64,000 nt of DNA from Myxococcus xanthus (GTDB lineage Bacteria > Myxococcota > Myxococcia > Myxococcales > Myxococcaceae): positions 23,790-87,789 of the forward strand of contig NZ_JABFNS010000016.1 in the NCBI RefSeq assembly GCF_013116825.1. The letters run 5' to 3'. Below are positions 26,838 to 36,504 of the stretch, one piece after another. The position numbers and the translations under genes are program-made. The notes beneath the pieces are model-generated. The model was not told where the DNA came from. It ran no database searches and was given only the letters and a program-made list of their open reading frames with translations. Positions within the stretch are counted from its first letter, which is position 1; each line of letters opens with the position of its first letter.

Positions 26838-27713
26838 ATGAGCGCCTTTCTCGACACCATTCTGGCCTTCCCGACCGCCATCTTCACCATCGTCCTCGGC
26901 GTGGTGATGACCTACTGGCTGTTCGTCATCGCGGGCGCGGTCGGCATCGACCTGTTCGATGGGGACATCACGCTGGAGTCGGGCGGCAAGGCGCTGAGCG
27001 GGGCCATCGAGGGTGGGGGCAAGGCGCTGAGCGGCGCCATCGAGGGCGGTGGCAAGGCATTGGGTGGGGCCATCGAGGGTGGTGGCAAGGCATTGAGCGG
27101 GGCCATCGAGGGTGGTGGCAAGGCATTGGGCGGCGCGAAGGCGCTGGGCGCCCATGACTCGGATTTCGACGTCGACGGTGGCGGAGTCCTGGCGGCCATG
27201 GGCTTCGCGGGCATCCCCATCACCGTGTCCGTGAGCTTCGTGGTGTTCATCGCCTGGCTCCTGTCGGTGGTGAGCGCGCAGCCGCTGCACGAGGCGCTGG
27301 GCGGGATGATGCCGTCGTGGCTGCTGAGCAGCGGGCTGGGGCTGGCGTGCTTCGCGGCGGGGACGGTGACGGCGGGCTTCGCGGTCCGGCCCCTGCGGCC
27401 GGTGTTCGTGACCAGGCGCGCCCCGGGGCGCGACGCGCTGATGGGCCGCGTGTGCACCATCTCCAGCGGCAGCGTGACGGCCAAGACGGGCCACGCGACC
27501 TTCGAGGACGGCGGCGCGGGCGTCATCCTCAACGTCGTCTGCGCGAAGCCCAATGAACTCAAGCGAGGCCAGCCGGCGCTGATCCTCGCCTACGACGCCG
27601 AACGGCGCGTCTACGAAGTGGAGCCGGTCGACTGGCTGCTGCCGGAGGAGATGGAGCAGCTCCAGGATCCGGCCCGCGCAGCGGCGTTGGCTCGCGTGAA
27701 GGCACGAGGCTGA
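26838..27713 (+). CDS. YqiJ-like OB-fold membrane protein
   Basis: A 291-residue protein. An N-terminal membrane helix (about 8-35) is followed by a cytoplasmic or periplasmic stretch of 11-residue repeats (about 49-100). Two more membrane helices follow (about 120-150 and 160-185), then a C-terminal OB-fold (MGRVCTISSGSVTAKTGHATFEDG), as in YqiJ and NfeD proteins. YqiJ/NfeD partners of flotillins are membrane proteins thought to work with them in membrane microdomains. The gene is 114 bp upstream of a flotillin, matching the yqiJ-yqiK arrangement in E. coli. ATG 26838 begins the first membrane helix; the frame is open upstream but non-membrane-like. Confidence 0.82.
   Translation: MSAFLDTILAFPTAIFTIVLGVVMTYWLFVIAGAVGIDLFDGDITLESGGKALSGAIEGGGKALSGAIEGGGKALGGAIEGGGKALSGAIEGGGKALGGAKALGAHDSDFDVDGGGVLAAMGFAGIPITVSVSFVVFIAWLLSVVSAQPLHEALGGMMPSWLLSSGLGLACFAAGTVTAGFAVRPLRPVFVTRRAPGRDALMGRVCTISSGSVTAKTGHATFEDGGAGVILNVVCAKPNELKRGQPALILAYDAERRVYEVEPVDWLLPEEMEQLQDPARAAALARVKARG
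26982..27137 (+). repeat. 33-bp tandem repeat coding for 11-residue units
   Basis: About 4.7 copies of a 33-bp unit encode GGKALSGAIEG with Ser/Gly variation. The copies differ at a few bases, so they are old enough to have diverged or are under selection. An 11-residue period with Ala, Leu and Ile every third or fourth position suggests an amphipathic helix. Copy number may vary between strains. Confidence 0.88.
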
Positions 27714-27827
27714 GTCTCACCGGTCGCGCCGAGGGGGCGACCGTCACATTCGACGCCGGAGGGCTTTTGCGGGGGATCTCCGGCGCCTGATACAAGGCCC
27801 GCTGTCATCATCAATCAGGAAATGGCC

Positions 27828-29990
27828 ATGGACCCCATTACCGCGGTCGCTGCCGGCATCGGTGGCATCATCCTTCTCGGAGGCATCCTCCTCACCATCG
27901 TCCGGCTCTACCGGCAGGTGGACCAGGGCAAGGTGCTCATCGTCAACACGCTGAAGAACGAGCCGGTCGTCACCTTCACCGGCGCGGTGGTGTTCCCCAT
28001 CATCAACCGGGCCGAGGTGATGGACATCTCCTTGAAGACGGTGGAAATCGACCGCCGTGGCAAGGAAGGCCTCATCTGCAGGGACAACATCCGGGGTGAC
28101 ATCAAGGTCACCTTCTTCGTCCGCGTGAACAAGACGCGCGAGGACGTACTGAAGGTGGCGCAGACCATTGGCTGCGCGCGGGCCTCCGACCAGGAGACGC
28201 TGGAGAACCTCTTCGAGGCCAAGTTCTCCGAGGCCCTCAAGACGGTGGGCAAGAGCTTCGACTTCGAGGAGCTCTACACCAAGCGCGAGGAGATCAAGGA
28301 CCAGGTCGTCAACGTCATCGGCCGTGACCTCAGCGGGTACATGCTGGAGGACTGCGCCATCGACTTCCTGGAGCAGACCCCGGTCGAGATGCTGGACAAG
28401 GACAACATCCTCGACGCGCAGGGCATCCGGAAGATCACCGAGCTGACGACGAAGCAGAACGTCTTCACCAACGAGCTGCGCCAGGACGAGCGCATGGCCG
28501 TCACCAAGCGCAACGTCGAGGCGGATGAGGCCATCTTCGCCCTCGAGCGTCAGCGTGAAGAGGCCGCCGCGAAGCAGAAGCGCGAGATCGACAGCATCCA
28601 GGCCCGCGAGACGGCCGAGGCCGAGCGCGTGAAGCAGGAGGAGTACGCCAAGGCTCAGCTGGCGCGCATCAAGGCCGAGGAAGAAATCAACATCAACGAG
28701 CAGAACAAGGCCCGGCAGATCGAGGTCGCGCAGAAGAACCGCGAGCGCGTCGTGGGCGTGGAGACCGAGCGCGTGGAGAAGGACCGCGCCCTGGAAGCCA
28801 TCAACCGCGAGCGTGAGACGGAGCTGCAGCGCATCGCCAAGGAGAAGGCGCTCGAAGGCGAGAAGAAGCTCATCGCCGACGTGGTGCGCGCCCGCATCGC
28901 CGTGGAGAAGACGGTGGCGGAGGAGGAGGAGCGCATCAAGGACCTGCGCGTGAAGGCCGAGGCCACCCGCCGCAAGGACGCGCTGCTCATCACCGCCGAG
29001 GCGCAGGCGCAGGAGAAGCTGGTCAAGGACATCAAGGCGGCCGAGGCCTCCAACGAGGTGGCCAAGTTCACCGCCAAGGAGAAGCTGACGCTGGCCGAGG
29101 CCGAGCTGGAGGCCGCTGACAAGACGGCGAAGGCGAAGGTCCGTCTGGCCGAGGGCGTCCAGGCCGAGGCCGCCGCCGAGGGGCTGGCCGAGGTCCGTGT
29201 GAAGGAGGCCGACGCGCAGGCGCAGGAGAAGCTCGGCATGGTCAACGTCCGCGTGAAGGAGGCCGAGGCGGGCGCCATCGAGAAGCAGGGCCACGCGGAG
29301 GCGAACATCGTCCGCGAGAAGCTGCTGGCGGAGGCCGCGGGTGCGCAGGAGAAGGGCCTGGCTCAGGCGCGCGTGCTGGAGGCGGAAGCCAGCGCCATCC
29401 AGAAGCGCGGCGAGGCGGAGGCCATTGCCACGCGTGAGAAGCAGCTGGCCGAGGCCGCTGCCATCCAGGAGAAGCTGCTGGCCGAGGCCCGCGGTCTGGC
29501 GGAGAAGGCCGCGTCCATGAAGCTGATGGACGGCGTCGGCCGCGAGCACGAGGAGTTCCGCCTCAAGCTCAACAAGGAGCGCGACGTGGAGCTGGAGGCC
29601 ATCCGCGCGAAGAAGGACATCGCGCACGCGCAGGCCGAGGTGCTGGCCAAGGCGTTCGCCAACGCGAAGTTCAACATCGTCGGTGGCGACGGCCAGTTCT
29701 TCGAGCGCTTCGTCAAGGCGGTGTCGTTCGGCACCGCGGTGGACGGCGCGCTGGACCACGGCGAGGCGCTGAAGACGGCGCTGGGCGGCTACCTCAACGG
29801 CGAGAAGGACCTGCCGGCCGACCTGAAGGAGATTCTCTCCAAGCCGGGCCTGAGCAACGACGCGCAGAACCTGGCCGTGGCCGCGCTGCTGCACAAGATG
29901 GCGGCCAGCCCCGTGGCCGCGACCTCCGCCGGCCTCAAGGCGCTGGTGGAAGACGTGGCGCGTCCGGGCACGGTCGACAAGCAGGGCTGA
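27828..29990 (+). CDS. Flotillin/YqiK-like band-7 protein
   Basis: A 720-residue protein. An N-terminal membrane helix (about 5-26) precedes the SPFH/band-7 domain (about 30-215), which has VDQGKVLIVNTL, VVFPIINRAEVMDISLKTV and DVLKVAQTIG. A very long Glu/Ala/Lys-rich coiled coil runs from about 220 to 610, as in flotillins and YqiK, and a globular C-terminal part (about 610-720) follows. Such proteins form large cage- or ring-like scaffolds at membrane domains. The start is uncertain: ATG 27822 is one base from AGGA, whereas ATG 27828 has the proper seven-base spacing and is used here. It lies between the YqiJ-like gene and the giant ATPase. Confidence 0.9.
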   Translation: MDPITAVAAGIGGIILLGGILLTIVRLYRQVDQGKVLIVNTLKNEPVVTFTGAVVFPIINRAEVMDISLKTVEIDRRGKEGLICRDNIRGDIKVTFFVRVNKTREDVLKVAQTIGCARASDQETLENLFEAKFSEALKTVGKSFDFEELYTKREEIKDQVVNVIGRDLSGYMLEDCAIDFLEQTPVEMLDKDNILDAQGIRKITELTTKQNVFTNELRQDERMAVTKRNVEADEAIFALERQREEAAAKQKREIDSIQARETAEAERVKQEEYAKAQLARIKAEEEININEQNKARQIEVAQKNRERVVGVETERVEKDRALEAINRERETELQRIAKEKALEGEKKLIADVVRARIAVEKTVAEEEERIKDLRVKAEATRRKDALLITAEAQAQEKLVKDIKAAEASNEVAKFTAKEKLTLAEAELEAADKTAKAKVRLAEGVQAEAAAEGLAEVRVKEADAQAQEKLGMVNVRVKEAEAGAIEKQGHAEANIVREKLLAEAAGAQEKGLAQARVLEAEASAIQKRGEAEAIATREKQLAEAAAIQEKLLAEARGLAEKAASMKLMDGVGREHEEFRLKLNKERDVELEAIRAKKDIAHAQAEVLAKAFANAKFNIVGGDGQFFERFVKAVSFGTAVDGALDHGEALKTALGGYLNGEKDLPADLKEILSKPGLSNDAQNLAVAALLHKMAASPVAATSAGLKALVEDVARPGTVDKQG

Positions 29991-30002
29991 CAGTCCCAAT
30001 GG

Positions 30003-30030
30003 GCCACCGCCGTGAGCAGGCGGCGGTGGC
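30003..30030 (+). other. Hairpin between flotillin and giant ATPase genes
   Basis: A perfect 9-bp GC stem (30003-30011 with 30022-30030) starts 13 bp after the flotillin stop. Without a T tract it is unlikely to terminate fully and may set the transcript ratio between the two genes. Confidence 0.4.
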
Positions 30031-30132
30031 ACGGCCGTAAGACGATCCTCACTCGGGCCTCCCCTCCGGGGTGGCGCCCCTCCGCTCGGGAGGGTGCGGG
30101 GGTGGGGGTCTTCGCATTTCCGGTGAACACTC

Positions 30133-33100
30133 ATGGCAACTGACGGTGGCAAGGGCGCGGCGCCCGCGGGCGAGGCGGCGCTGGAAGGCGGCAGCTACGA
30201 GGTCATCCGTTCGCGGCTCCTGTCGCAGGCGGATGTGCTGGGCGCGAAGGCGACGGACCTCAACGGGCGGCGCAAGGCGCTCTTCGGTGGGACCGAGCTG
30301 ACCGTCATCGGCAACGAGCGGGTGCGCACCGAGCACAACTGTGTCCCGTGCGACATCGCCAGCGTCGGCAAGTACCTGCTCTTCGGCTACAACGTCTTCA
30401 TCGGTCTGAAGCGGGAGACGTCGGTGTCCGACGTGTTCTCCCTGCACAAGTTCGAGAAGACGGCCGACGGGTACGACTTCTCCGCGGTGCCCAGCTCCGA
30501 GGCCGGCGGGTTCCTGGCGGACCCGCGCTTCGTGAAGGACTTCGGCGAGCTCTACAAGTACTACAAGGACGCGAAGCTCCTTCAGATTCGCAAGCTGGAC
30601 TCGCGCCTGCTGGCCGTCTTCCAGACGGGCCAGTCGCTGCGCGACATCAAGGTCTTCCGCTTCAGCCTGGACCTGGAGGGCCGCGCCACCTACCTGGACA
30701 ACCAGGGCGAGCGCGACCACGTCTTCCCGCCGTCGCACGACTTCGAGTGGACGGTGGCCACGCGGGACAACTACGTCACCGGCCAGCACCCGCACGTCAA
30801 CGTGCTGGACCAGGTGTTCGTGGAGACGGTGAAGGGCGACCTCACCATCAAGGTGGAGGACAACACCTCCACCGGCATGGGTATCTACAACGAGCCCGTG
30901 GACGACCCGGACCAGTCGCTGGACGACGCCGAGTTCGCCTGGGCCCAGGTGGGCACGCTCATCCTGCTGCGGGTGCTGCCGTTCCGGGAGAAGGCGCACC
31001 GCTACCTCGTCTTCAACTCGCGCACGCAGCACGTGGTGCGCATCGACGCCATGGGGCAGGCGTGCGTGCGGCTGCCGGAGGACCAGGGCATCGTCTTCCC
31101 GGGCGGCTATTACCTCCAGACGGGGGACTTCAAGGTCTTCGACGGCGCCGCGGCGTCGGAAGGCATGGAGTTCAAGCGCGCCATCCGCTCGCCCAACGGC
31201 GAGGACGTGCTCTACATCTTCCACCGGCGGACGGACGGCTGCTACGTCCTCTTCCCGTACAACCTGGTGCGCAAGGAGGTGCAGAACCCCCTGGTCGCGC
31301 ACGGCATGAGCCTGTTCTCCGACGGGCAGCTCGTCATCTTCCGCTCCGCGTCGGATGAGCCCACGCGCGTCCACCCGATGCAGGTGTGGCAGACCCCGTT
31401 CGTATCCGCGGAGCACGCGGCGGGGACGCCGCCAGCCCCGGGCTACCTGGGCAAGGTGGGCAACGCGGAGCTGGTGCGCGGCATCTCCGACGCGCTGACG
31501 ATTCAGCGGATCGCGAAGTCGGAGAAGCCCACCCGGCGCACGTATGAGGACCTGGTGTCCTCGGCCACCCGCGCGCTGGACGCGTACTACTGGCTGGGCC
31601 ATGAGGAGACGGGCCTCCAGGAACCGGTGGAGACCCTGCGGCGCACCGCCGAGCTCATCATCGATGAGTTCGAGAAGGTGGTCGCGATGCAGAAGCGCGC
31701 CACCGAGGCGCTGGCGGCCGCGGAGGTGGAGCAGGAGACGCTCCTGCTGCGTGTCCAGCCAGAGAACCTCACGCACGCGGAAGCCTTCATGCAGGCGCTG
31801 GCGGACCTGCGCAAGCAGCGCGGGCACCTGATTACGTTGAAGGACATCCGTTACATGGACCTGGGACGCGTGGACGTCCTGGAGACAGCGGTGGTGGAGG
31901 CGTCCGACCGGGTCAGCACGGCCTGCGTGGAGTTCCTCCAGACGGGCGAGGCGCTGGCGCCGCTGGCCTCGCGCCTGGACGAGCTGTTGGCGCAGCTGGA
32001 GCCGGTGCAGACGTCCGTGGAGCTGGCGCCCCTGGGCGAGGACGTGGAGCGGACGGCCCACGGCCTGGAGGTCCTGGGCGAGGTCGTTGGTGGTCTCCAG
32101 GTCGGTGACCCGCTGGCCCGTGCGCGCATCCTGGAGGGCATCTCCGAGCTGTTCAGCCGCCTCAACCGCGTGCGCGCCAGCCTCGCGGCCAAGCGCAAGG
32201 AGCTGTCCGGCCGGGAGAAGCGCGCGGAGTTCGGCGCGCAGTTCAAGCTGCTGGGGCAGAGCATCGAAAGCTCGCTGTCGCAGGCGGACAGTCCGGAGCG
32301 CTGCGACGAGGCGATGTCCCGCCTCACCGTTCAGTTGGAGGAGCTGGAGGGCCGCTTCGGCGAGTTCGATGAGTTCCTGGGGCAGATCACCCAGAAGCGC
32401 GAGGAGCTGCTGGAGGCTTTTGGCGCGCGCAAGCAGTCATTGTTGGACGAGCGGCAGCGCCGCGCGCAGAGCCTCTTCGGGGCCGCGGAGCGCATCCTCC
32501 AGGGCGTGCAGCGCCGGGCCAAGTCCTTCAAGACGGATGACGAGCTCAACGGCTACTACGCCTCCGACGCGATGATCCTCAAGCTGCGCCAGCTGGCCGA
32601 CCAGCTGATGGAGCTTCAGGACAGCGTCCGCGCGGACGAGGTGATGTCGCGCGTGAAGTCCGCCAAGCAGGACGCGCTGCGCGCCCTCCGGGACCGGCAG
32701 GACCTGTTCGCGGATGGCGACAACGTCATCAAGCTGGGGACGTACCGTTTCAACGTCAACACGCAGCCGCTGGACCTGACGCTGCTCCCGCGCGACGGCG
32801 AGCTGTACCTCCAGCTCACCGGCACGGACTACGCGCAGAAGGTGGAGGACGCGGAGCTGCTGAAGTACCGCGACCTCTGGGATCAGCACCTGGTCTCCGA
32901 GTCGCCGGCCGTCTACCGCTCCGAGTACCTCGCGGGCTGCCTCCTGGCGGATGCGGAGGATGGCAAGCGTGGCCAGTCGCTGGCTGCGCTGCACGAGGCG
33001 CTCATCAGCGGCACGCTGCTGGAGAAGGTGCGCGCGTACGCGGCCGACCGCTTCGACGAGGGCTACGAGCGCGGCGTCCATGATGCGGACGCGGTCTCCA

Positions 33101-35700
33101 TCCTGGAGAAGTTGCTGGGCCTGCACCAGGGCGCCGGCCTGTTGCGCTTCGCGCCGGCGCCGCGCGCCTGGGCGGCGCTGTACTGGGCCTTCGACGCGGA
33201 CGAGGCGGCACGCACCGTGTTCCAGCGGCGCGCGCGCAGCCTGGCGCGGCTGCGCACCACCTTCGCGTCCGGCGGCAGCATGGCGGAGGTGGGCGAGGCC
33301 CTGGGCGAGCGCATCGCCACGTTCCTCACCGCGAACGGCCTGGCGCATTCGCCGGCTGAGCCGCGGCAGGCGGGCCGTTACCTCGTCGAGGAGCTGGGCG
33401 CGGAGCACCCGCGCTTCACCACCAGCGGCGAGGCGGTGGCGCTGCGGGACGCGTTCCTGCATGAGCTCGACCGGCACGGGACGCGGTCCGCGTTCGAGGA
33501 CGACCTGCGCGGCCTGGAGAAGGACCTGGGCGCCCGGCTGGAGCTCGCCCGGGTGTGGCTGGACGGCTACCTCGCGCAGCGCGAGGGCGGCCCGGGGGAT
33601 TCCGTCCACGTGGCGCTGGAGACGGCGGTGCTGCTGCTCACCGGCTCCAAGCTGGACCGCGAGACGGCGGGCGCGCTGACGGCCACCGAGGTCTCCGCGC
33701 TGCTGGGCAACCATTCGCGCATCCAGGACCGGAAGCTGCCGCTGCGCCTGGACGAGTTCCTGGCGCGCCTGGGCGAGTTCCGGCAGGTGCGGGTGCCCCA
33801 GTACCAGGCGTACCGTGCGCTGCTGAGGGACTTGCTGGAGCGCGAGCGCCGAAAGCTGCGCCTGGAGGAGCTGACGCCGAAGGTGCTGTCGTCCTTCGTG
33901 CGCAACCGGCTCATTGACGAGGTGTACCTGCCGCTCATCGGCGCCAACCTGGCGAAGCAGCTGGGCGCTGCGGGCGAGGGCAAGCGCACGGACCGCATGG
34001 GCATGTTGCTGCTCATGTCGCCTCCGGGCTACGGCAAGACGACGCTGATGGAGTACGTCGCCAGCCGCCTGGGGCTCACCTTCGTGAAGGTGAACGGCCC
34101 GGCGCTGGGGCACTCCGTGAAGTCGCTGGACCCGGCCGAGGCGCCCAACGCCACGTCCCGGCAGGAGGTGGAGCGCATCAACCTGTCCTTCGAGATGGGC
34201 AACAACGTGATGCTCTACCTCGACGACATCCAGCACACGGACCCGGAGCTGCTCCAGAAGTTCATCTCTTTGTGCGACGGCCAGCGCCGCGTGGAAGGCG
34301 TGTGGAACGGACGGACGCGCACCTATGACTTGCGCGGCAAGAAGTTCTGCGTGGTCATGGCCGGCAACCCGTACACGGAGACGGGTGATCGCTTCCGCAT
34401 CCCGGACATGCTCGCCAACCGCGCGGACACCTACAACCTGGGTGACATCCTCGACGGCAAGGAGCACCTGTTCGCGCTCAGCTACATCGAGAACGCGCTC
34501 ACCTCGAACACGGTGACGGCGCCGCTGGCCACGCGCGACCCGGCGGACACGCACCGCCTCATTCGCATGGCGCAGGGCGAGGAGGTCCAGACGGGCGAGC
34601 TGAAGCACGGCTATGCGGCGGCGGAGCTCCAGGAAATCATCGCGGTGTTCCAGCGCATGTTCCGGGCCCAGTCGGTGCTGCTGAAGGTGAACCTGCAGTA
34701 CATCGCCTCGGCGGCGCAGGACGAGCGCTTCCGCTCCGAGCCCGCGTTCAAGTTGCAGGGCAGCTACCGCAACATGAACAAGCTGACGGAGAAGATTGTC
34801 TCCGCGATGACCGACGACGAGCTCGAGCGGCTCATCGACGACCACTACCAGGGCGAGTCCCAGACGCTGACGACGGCGGCGGAGCAGAACCTGCTCAAGC
34901 TGGCGGAGATGCGCGGGCGCCTGACGCCGGAGAAGGCGAAGCGCTGGGAGGACATCAAGCAGGGCTTCGCGCGCGTGAAGCGCATGGGCGGCAAGGACGA
35001 CGACCCCGTGGCCCGCGTCACCGGTCAGCTCAGCGGCATCGAGGAGCAGCTGGGCGCGGTGCGCGACGCGGTGGTGCAGGCTGCCAACCACGTCTCCGCC
35101 AGCCAGGCGCGTGACGAGCAGCCGGGGCCCGTGGTGGAGGTGCTGCCTCGCCTGGAGTCCCTGCGAGAGGCCGTGCTGGAGGTGGCGCAGGTGGGCCGCG
35201 AGTCCGTGAAGGCCGCGAAGGCCATGCCGGCGCCCGTGGTCGCCGCGCCCGTGGCCGCGGGGCCGGACCTGACGCCGTACCTCAAGCACATGGCGCACCT
35301 GCTCAAGGCACTGACAGAGCGGGTGGCGGCGCAGGCGGAGCGTCCGCCGGAGCCTCCGGCGGAGTCCGCGCCCACCGTGCGGATGGCGGCACCGATGGCT
35401 TCACCCGACTTCGGTGCGTACATGGAGCAGCTCTCCCGCGCCATCACCGCGCTGGCGGAGCGTCCTGTGAATGTGTCCGCCAACGTGCCCGCGGAGGCCT
35501 TGCAGCGCACCGCGCTGACGGGGCCCTCACCCGCCGAGTTGAGCCGTCAAATCGAGCTGGTGGAGGGCGTGCTGCTCCCGCTGGAGCGCGCCTCGCGCCG
35601 CGCCATCCAGGGCGAGGGCGAGGGCGTCATGAAGTCGCTCCAGGTCTGGCAGAACGTCACCGAGGCCCTGGAGTTGCTGCGCTCCATGCTGCGGCGCTGA
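30133..35700 (+). CDS. Giant AAA-type ATPase (DUF3686-like), 1855 residues
   Basis: The N-terminal half (about 1-480) is beta-rich, with repeated segments such as LLQIRKLDSRLLAVFQTG, LVFNSRTQHVV and FHRRTDGCYVLFPYNLV. It resembles the DUF3686 family (annotated as DNA-repair ATPase) as I recall it. A long coiled-coil region follows (about 520-880), then a helical region. The AAA domain has Walker A PPGYGKTTLM (about 1297-1306), Walker B NNVMLYLDDIQ (about 1356-1366) and sensor VVMAGNPYTETGDRFRI, as in MoxR/dynein-like ATPases. A variable Pro/Ala-rich C-terminal part ends in a helix bundle. No membrane helix is seen. The link to DNA repair is not evident here; location behind YqiJ and flotillin genes suggests it remodels a flotillin-based membrane assembly. 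Confidence 0.8.
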   Translation: MATDGGKGAAPAGEAALEGGSYEVIRSRLLSQADVLGAKATDLNGRRKALFGGTELTVIGNERVRTEHNCVPCDIASVGKYLLFGYNVFIGLKRETSVSDVFSLHKFEKTADGYDFSAVPSSEAGGFLADPRFVKDFGELYKYYKDAKLLQIRKLDSRLLAVFQTGQSLRDIKVFRFSLDLEGRATYLDNQGERDHVFPPSHDFEWTVATRDNYVTGQHPHVNVLDQVFVETVKGDLTIKVEDNTSTGMGIYNEPVDDPDQSLDDAEFAWAQVGTLILLRVLPFREKAHRYLVFNSRTQHVVRIDAMGQACVRLPEDQGIVFPGGYYLQTGDFKVFDGAAASEGMEFKRAIRSPNGEDVLYIFHRRTDGCYVLFPYNLVRKEVQNPLVAHGMSLFSDGQLVIFRSASDEPTRVHPMQVWQTPFVSAEHAAGTPPAPGYLGKVGNAELVRGISDALTIQRIAKSEKPTRRTYEDLVSSATRALDAYYWLGHEETGLQEPVETLRRTAELIIDEFEKVVAMQKRATEALAAAEVEQETLLLRVQPENLTHAEAFMQALADLRKQRGHLITLKDIRYMDLGRVDVLETAVVEASDRVSTACVEFLQTGEALAPLASRLDELLAQLEPVQTSVELAPLGEDVERTAHGLEVLGEVVGGLQVGDPLARARILEGISELFSRLNRVRASLAAKRKELSGREKRAEFGAQFKLLGQSIESSLSQADSPERCDEAMSRLTVQLEELEGRFGEFDEFLGQITQKREELLEAFGARKQSLLDERQRRAQSLFGAAERILQGVQRRAKSFKTDDELNGYYASDAMILKLRQLADQLMELQDSVRADEVMSRVKSAKQDALRALRDRQDLFADGDNVIKLGTYRFNVNTQPLDLTLLPRDGELYLQLTGTDYAQKVEDAELLKYRDLWDQHLVSESPAVYRSEYLAGCLLADAEDGKRGQSLAALHEALISGTLLEKVRAYAADRFDEGYERGVHDADAVSILEKLLGLHQGAGLLRFAPAPRAWAALYWAFDADEAARTVFQRRARSLARLRTTFASGGSMAEVGEALGERIATFLTANGLAHSPAEPRQAGRYLVEELGAEHPRFTTSGEAVALRDAFLHELDRHGTRSAFEDDLRGLEKDLGARLELARVWLDGYLAQREGGPGDSVHVALETAVLLLTGSKLDRETAGALTATEVSALLGNHSRIQDRKLPLRLDEFLARLGEFRQVRVPQYQAYRALLRDLLERERRKLRLEELTPKVLSSFVRNRLIDEVYLPLIGANLAKQLGAAGEGKRTDRMGMLLLMSPPGYGKTTLMEYVASRLGLTFVKVNGPALGHSVKSLDPAEAPNATSRQEVERINLSFEMGNNVMLYLDDIQHTDPELLQKFISLCDGQRRVEGVWNGRTRTYDLRGKKFCVVMAGNPYTETGDRFRIPDMLANRADTYNLGDILDGKEHLFALSYIENALTSNTVTAPLATRDPADTHRLIRMAQGEEVQTGELKHGYAAAELQEIIAVFQRMFRAQSVLLKVNLQYIASAAQDERFRSEPAFKLQGSYRNMNKLTEKIVSAMTDDELERLIDDHYQGESQTLTTAAEQNLLKLAEMRGRLTPEKAKRWEDIKQGFARVKRMGGKDDDPVARVTGQLSGIEEQLGAVRDAVVQAANHVSASQARDEQPGPVVEVLPRLESLREAVLEVAQVGRESVKAAKAMPAPVVAAPVAAGPDLTPYLKHMAHLLKALTERVAAQAERPPEPPAESAPTVRMAAPMASPDFGAYMEQLSRAITALAERPVNVSANVPAEALQRTALTGPSPAELSRQIELVEGVLLPLERASRRAIQGEGEGVMKSLQVWQNVTEALELLRSMLRR

Positions 35701-35715
35701 ACCACGGGCCGCGCG

Positions 35716-36411
35716 CTAGCGGAACTGGCCAGAGCCCTCGGCACTGCGGTTGTCGAGGACTCTGTCCAGCGTGTCTTCCAACTGCTGGCCATCCACGGCG
35801 GTGACGCGCACGGAGAAGGGGCCGTCGCCCATCCCGCTCGAGTTGACGAAGTAGTTGTAGCTCTCGCGCGGGACGTCCTGCCATCCGCCGGTGCCGCGCC
35901 GCCACTCCAGCTTCTGGATGGGCAGGCGGTGGTTGCGGACCTGGATGGCGGTCCACCAGGGATTGCTGCCGTTCTTGAAGTGGTACTCGATGTTCCCCGC
36001 CACGTCGCAAGACACCGGCGTCCAGGTGATGTTGACCCGGCCCTGCTCCATCTCCGCGATGCGGGCGAAGGCCTGCCGGCTCAGGTCCAGGTGGCCGGAT
36101 TCACACTCCGGGCAGCGGTCCACGATGCGCACGCGGACCGAGCCCTTGGGCCCGGTGATGTCCACGCACTGCCCACAGGCCGCGCTGTTGGCGTACTGGG
36201 GCGTGTTCATGGCGGCCACCATCAAGTCACCCGTCGGCTCGTAGCTGCAATTGCCAGCGCCGGTGGCGTCGTAGAAGGTGGCGATGCCCTGTTGCTCCTC
36301 GCCCAGCGGCGCGCCGCCGCCAGACGGGTCGTCACTGCAACCGCCACAGGCGACGAACACCGCGGCGACAGGGAGGAGGAAGCGTCGGGACTTCGAGCGA
36401 AGGGGGTGCAT
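35716..36411 (-). CDS. Bacterial expansin-like lipoprotein
   Basis: A 231-residue protein with a lipoprotein-type leader (basic start, then LLPVAAVFVACGGC). Domain 1 is a GH45-like double-psi barrel (GIATFYDATGAGNCSYE, AACGQCVDITGP, then RIVDRCPECESGHLDLS). Domain 2 is a CBM63-like fold (NPWWTAIQVRNHRLPIQKLEWR shortened here to its core NPWWTAIQVRNHR). This matches bacterial expansins (EXLX1/YoaJ), which loosen cellulose or bind cell walls without hydrolysis. Why a predatory soil bacterium would keep one is unclear; plant-debris substrate or self cell wall are both possible. It stops 15 bp from the convergent ATPase gene. Confidence 0.87.
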   Translation of the reverse strand: MHPLRSKSRRFLLPVAAVFVACGGCSDDPSGGGAPLGEEQQGIATFYDATGAGNCSYEPTGDLMVAAMNTPQYANSAACGQCVDITGPKGSVRVRIVDRCPECESGHLDLSRQAFARIAEMEQGRVNITWTPVSCDVAGNIEYHFKNGSNPWWTAIQVRNHRLPIQKLEWRRGTGGWQDVPRESYNYFVNSSGMGDGPFSVRVTAVDGQQLEDTLDRVLDNRSAEGSGQFR

Positions 36412-36431
36412 GGCCGCTCAGCATATCCCGC

Positions 36432-36478
36432 AAAAACGGCATCGGGGTGGAAGGGCCCCCGGGCACCCTCCACCCCGA
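36432..36478 (-). terminator. Terminator after the vWA lipoprotein gene
   Basis: On the minus strand a perfect 10-bp stem (36478-36469 with 36451-36442) with a 17-base loop is followed within a few bases by TTTTT (36437-36433). It lies between the vWA gene and the expansin gene, both on the minus strand, and separates their transcripts. Confidence 0.7.
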
Positions 36479-36504
36479 CCTGTGTGCGGGCTTGCGCCCC
36501 GGTG

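Noticed and set aside
32437..35298. A 953-codon open frame antisense to the giant ATPase
   Set aside because: Repetitive Leu/Arg/His/Gln composition and no motif; the sense strand encodes Walker motifs.
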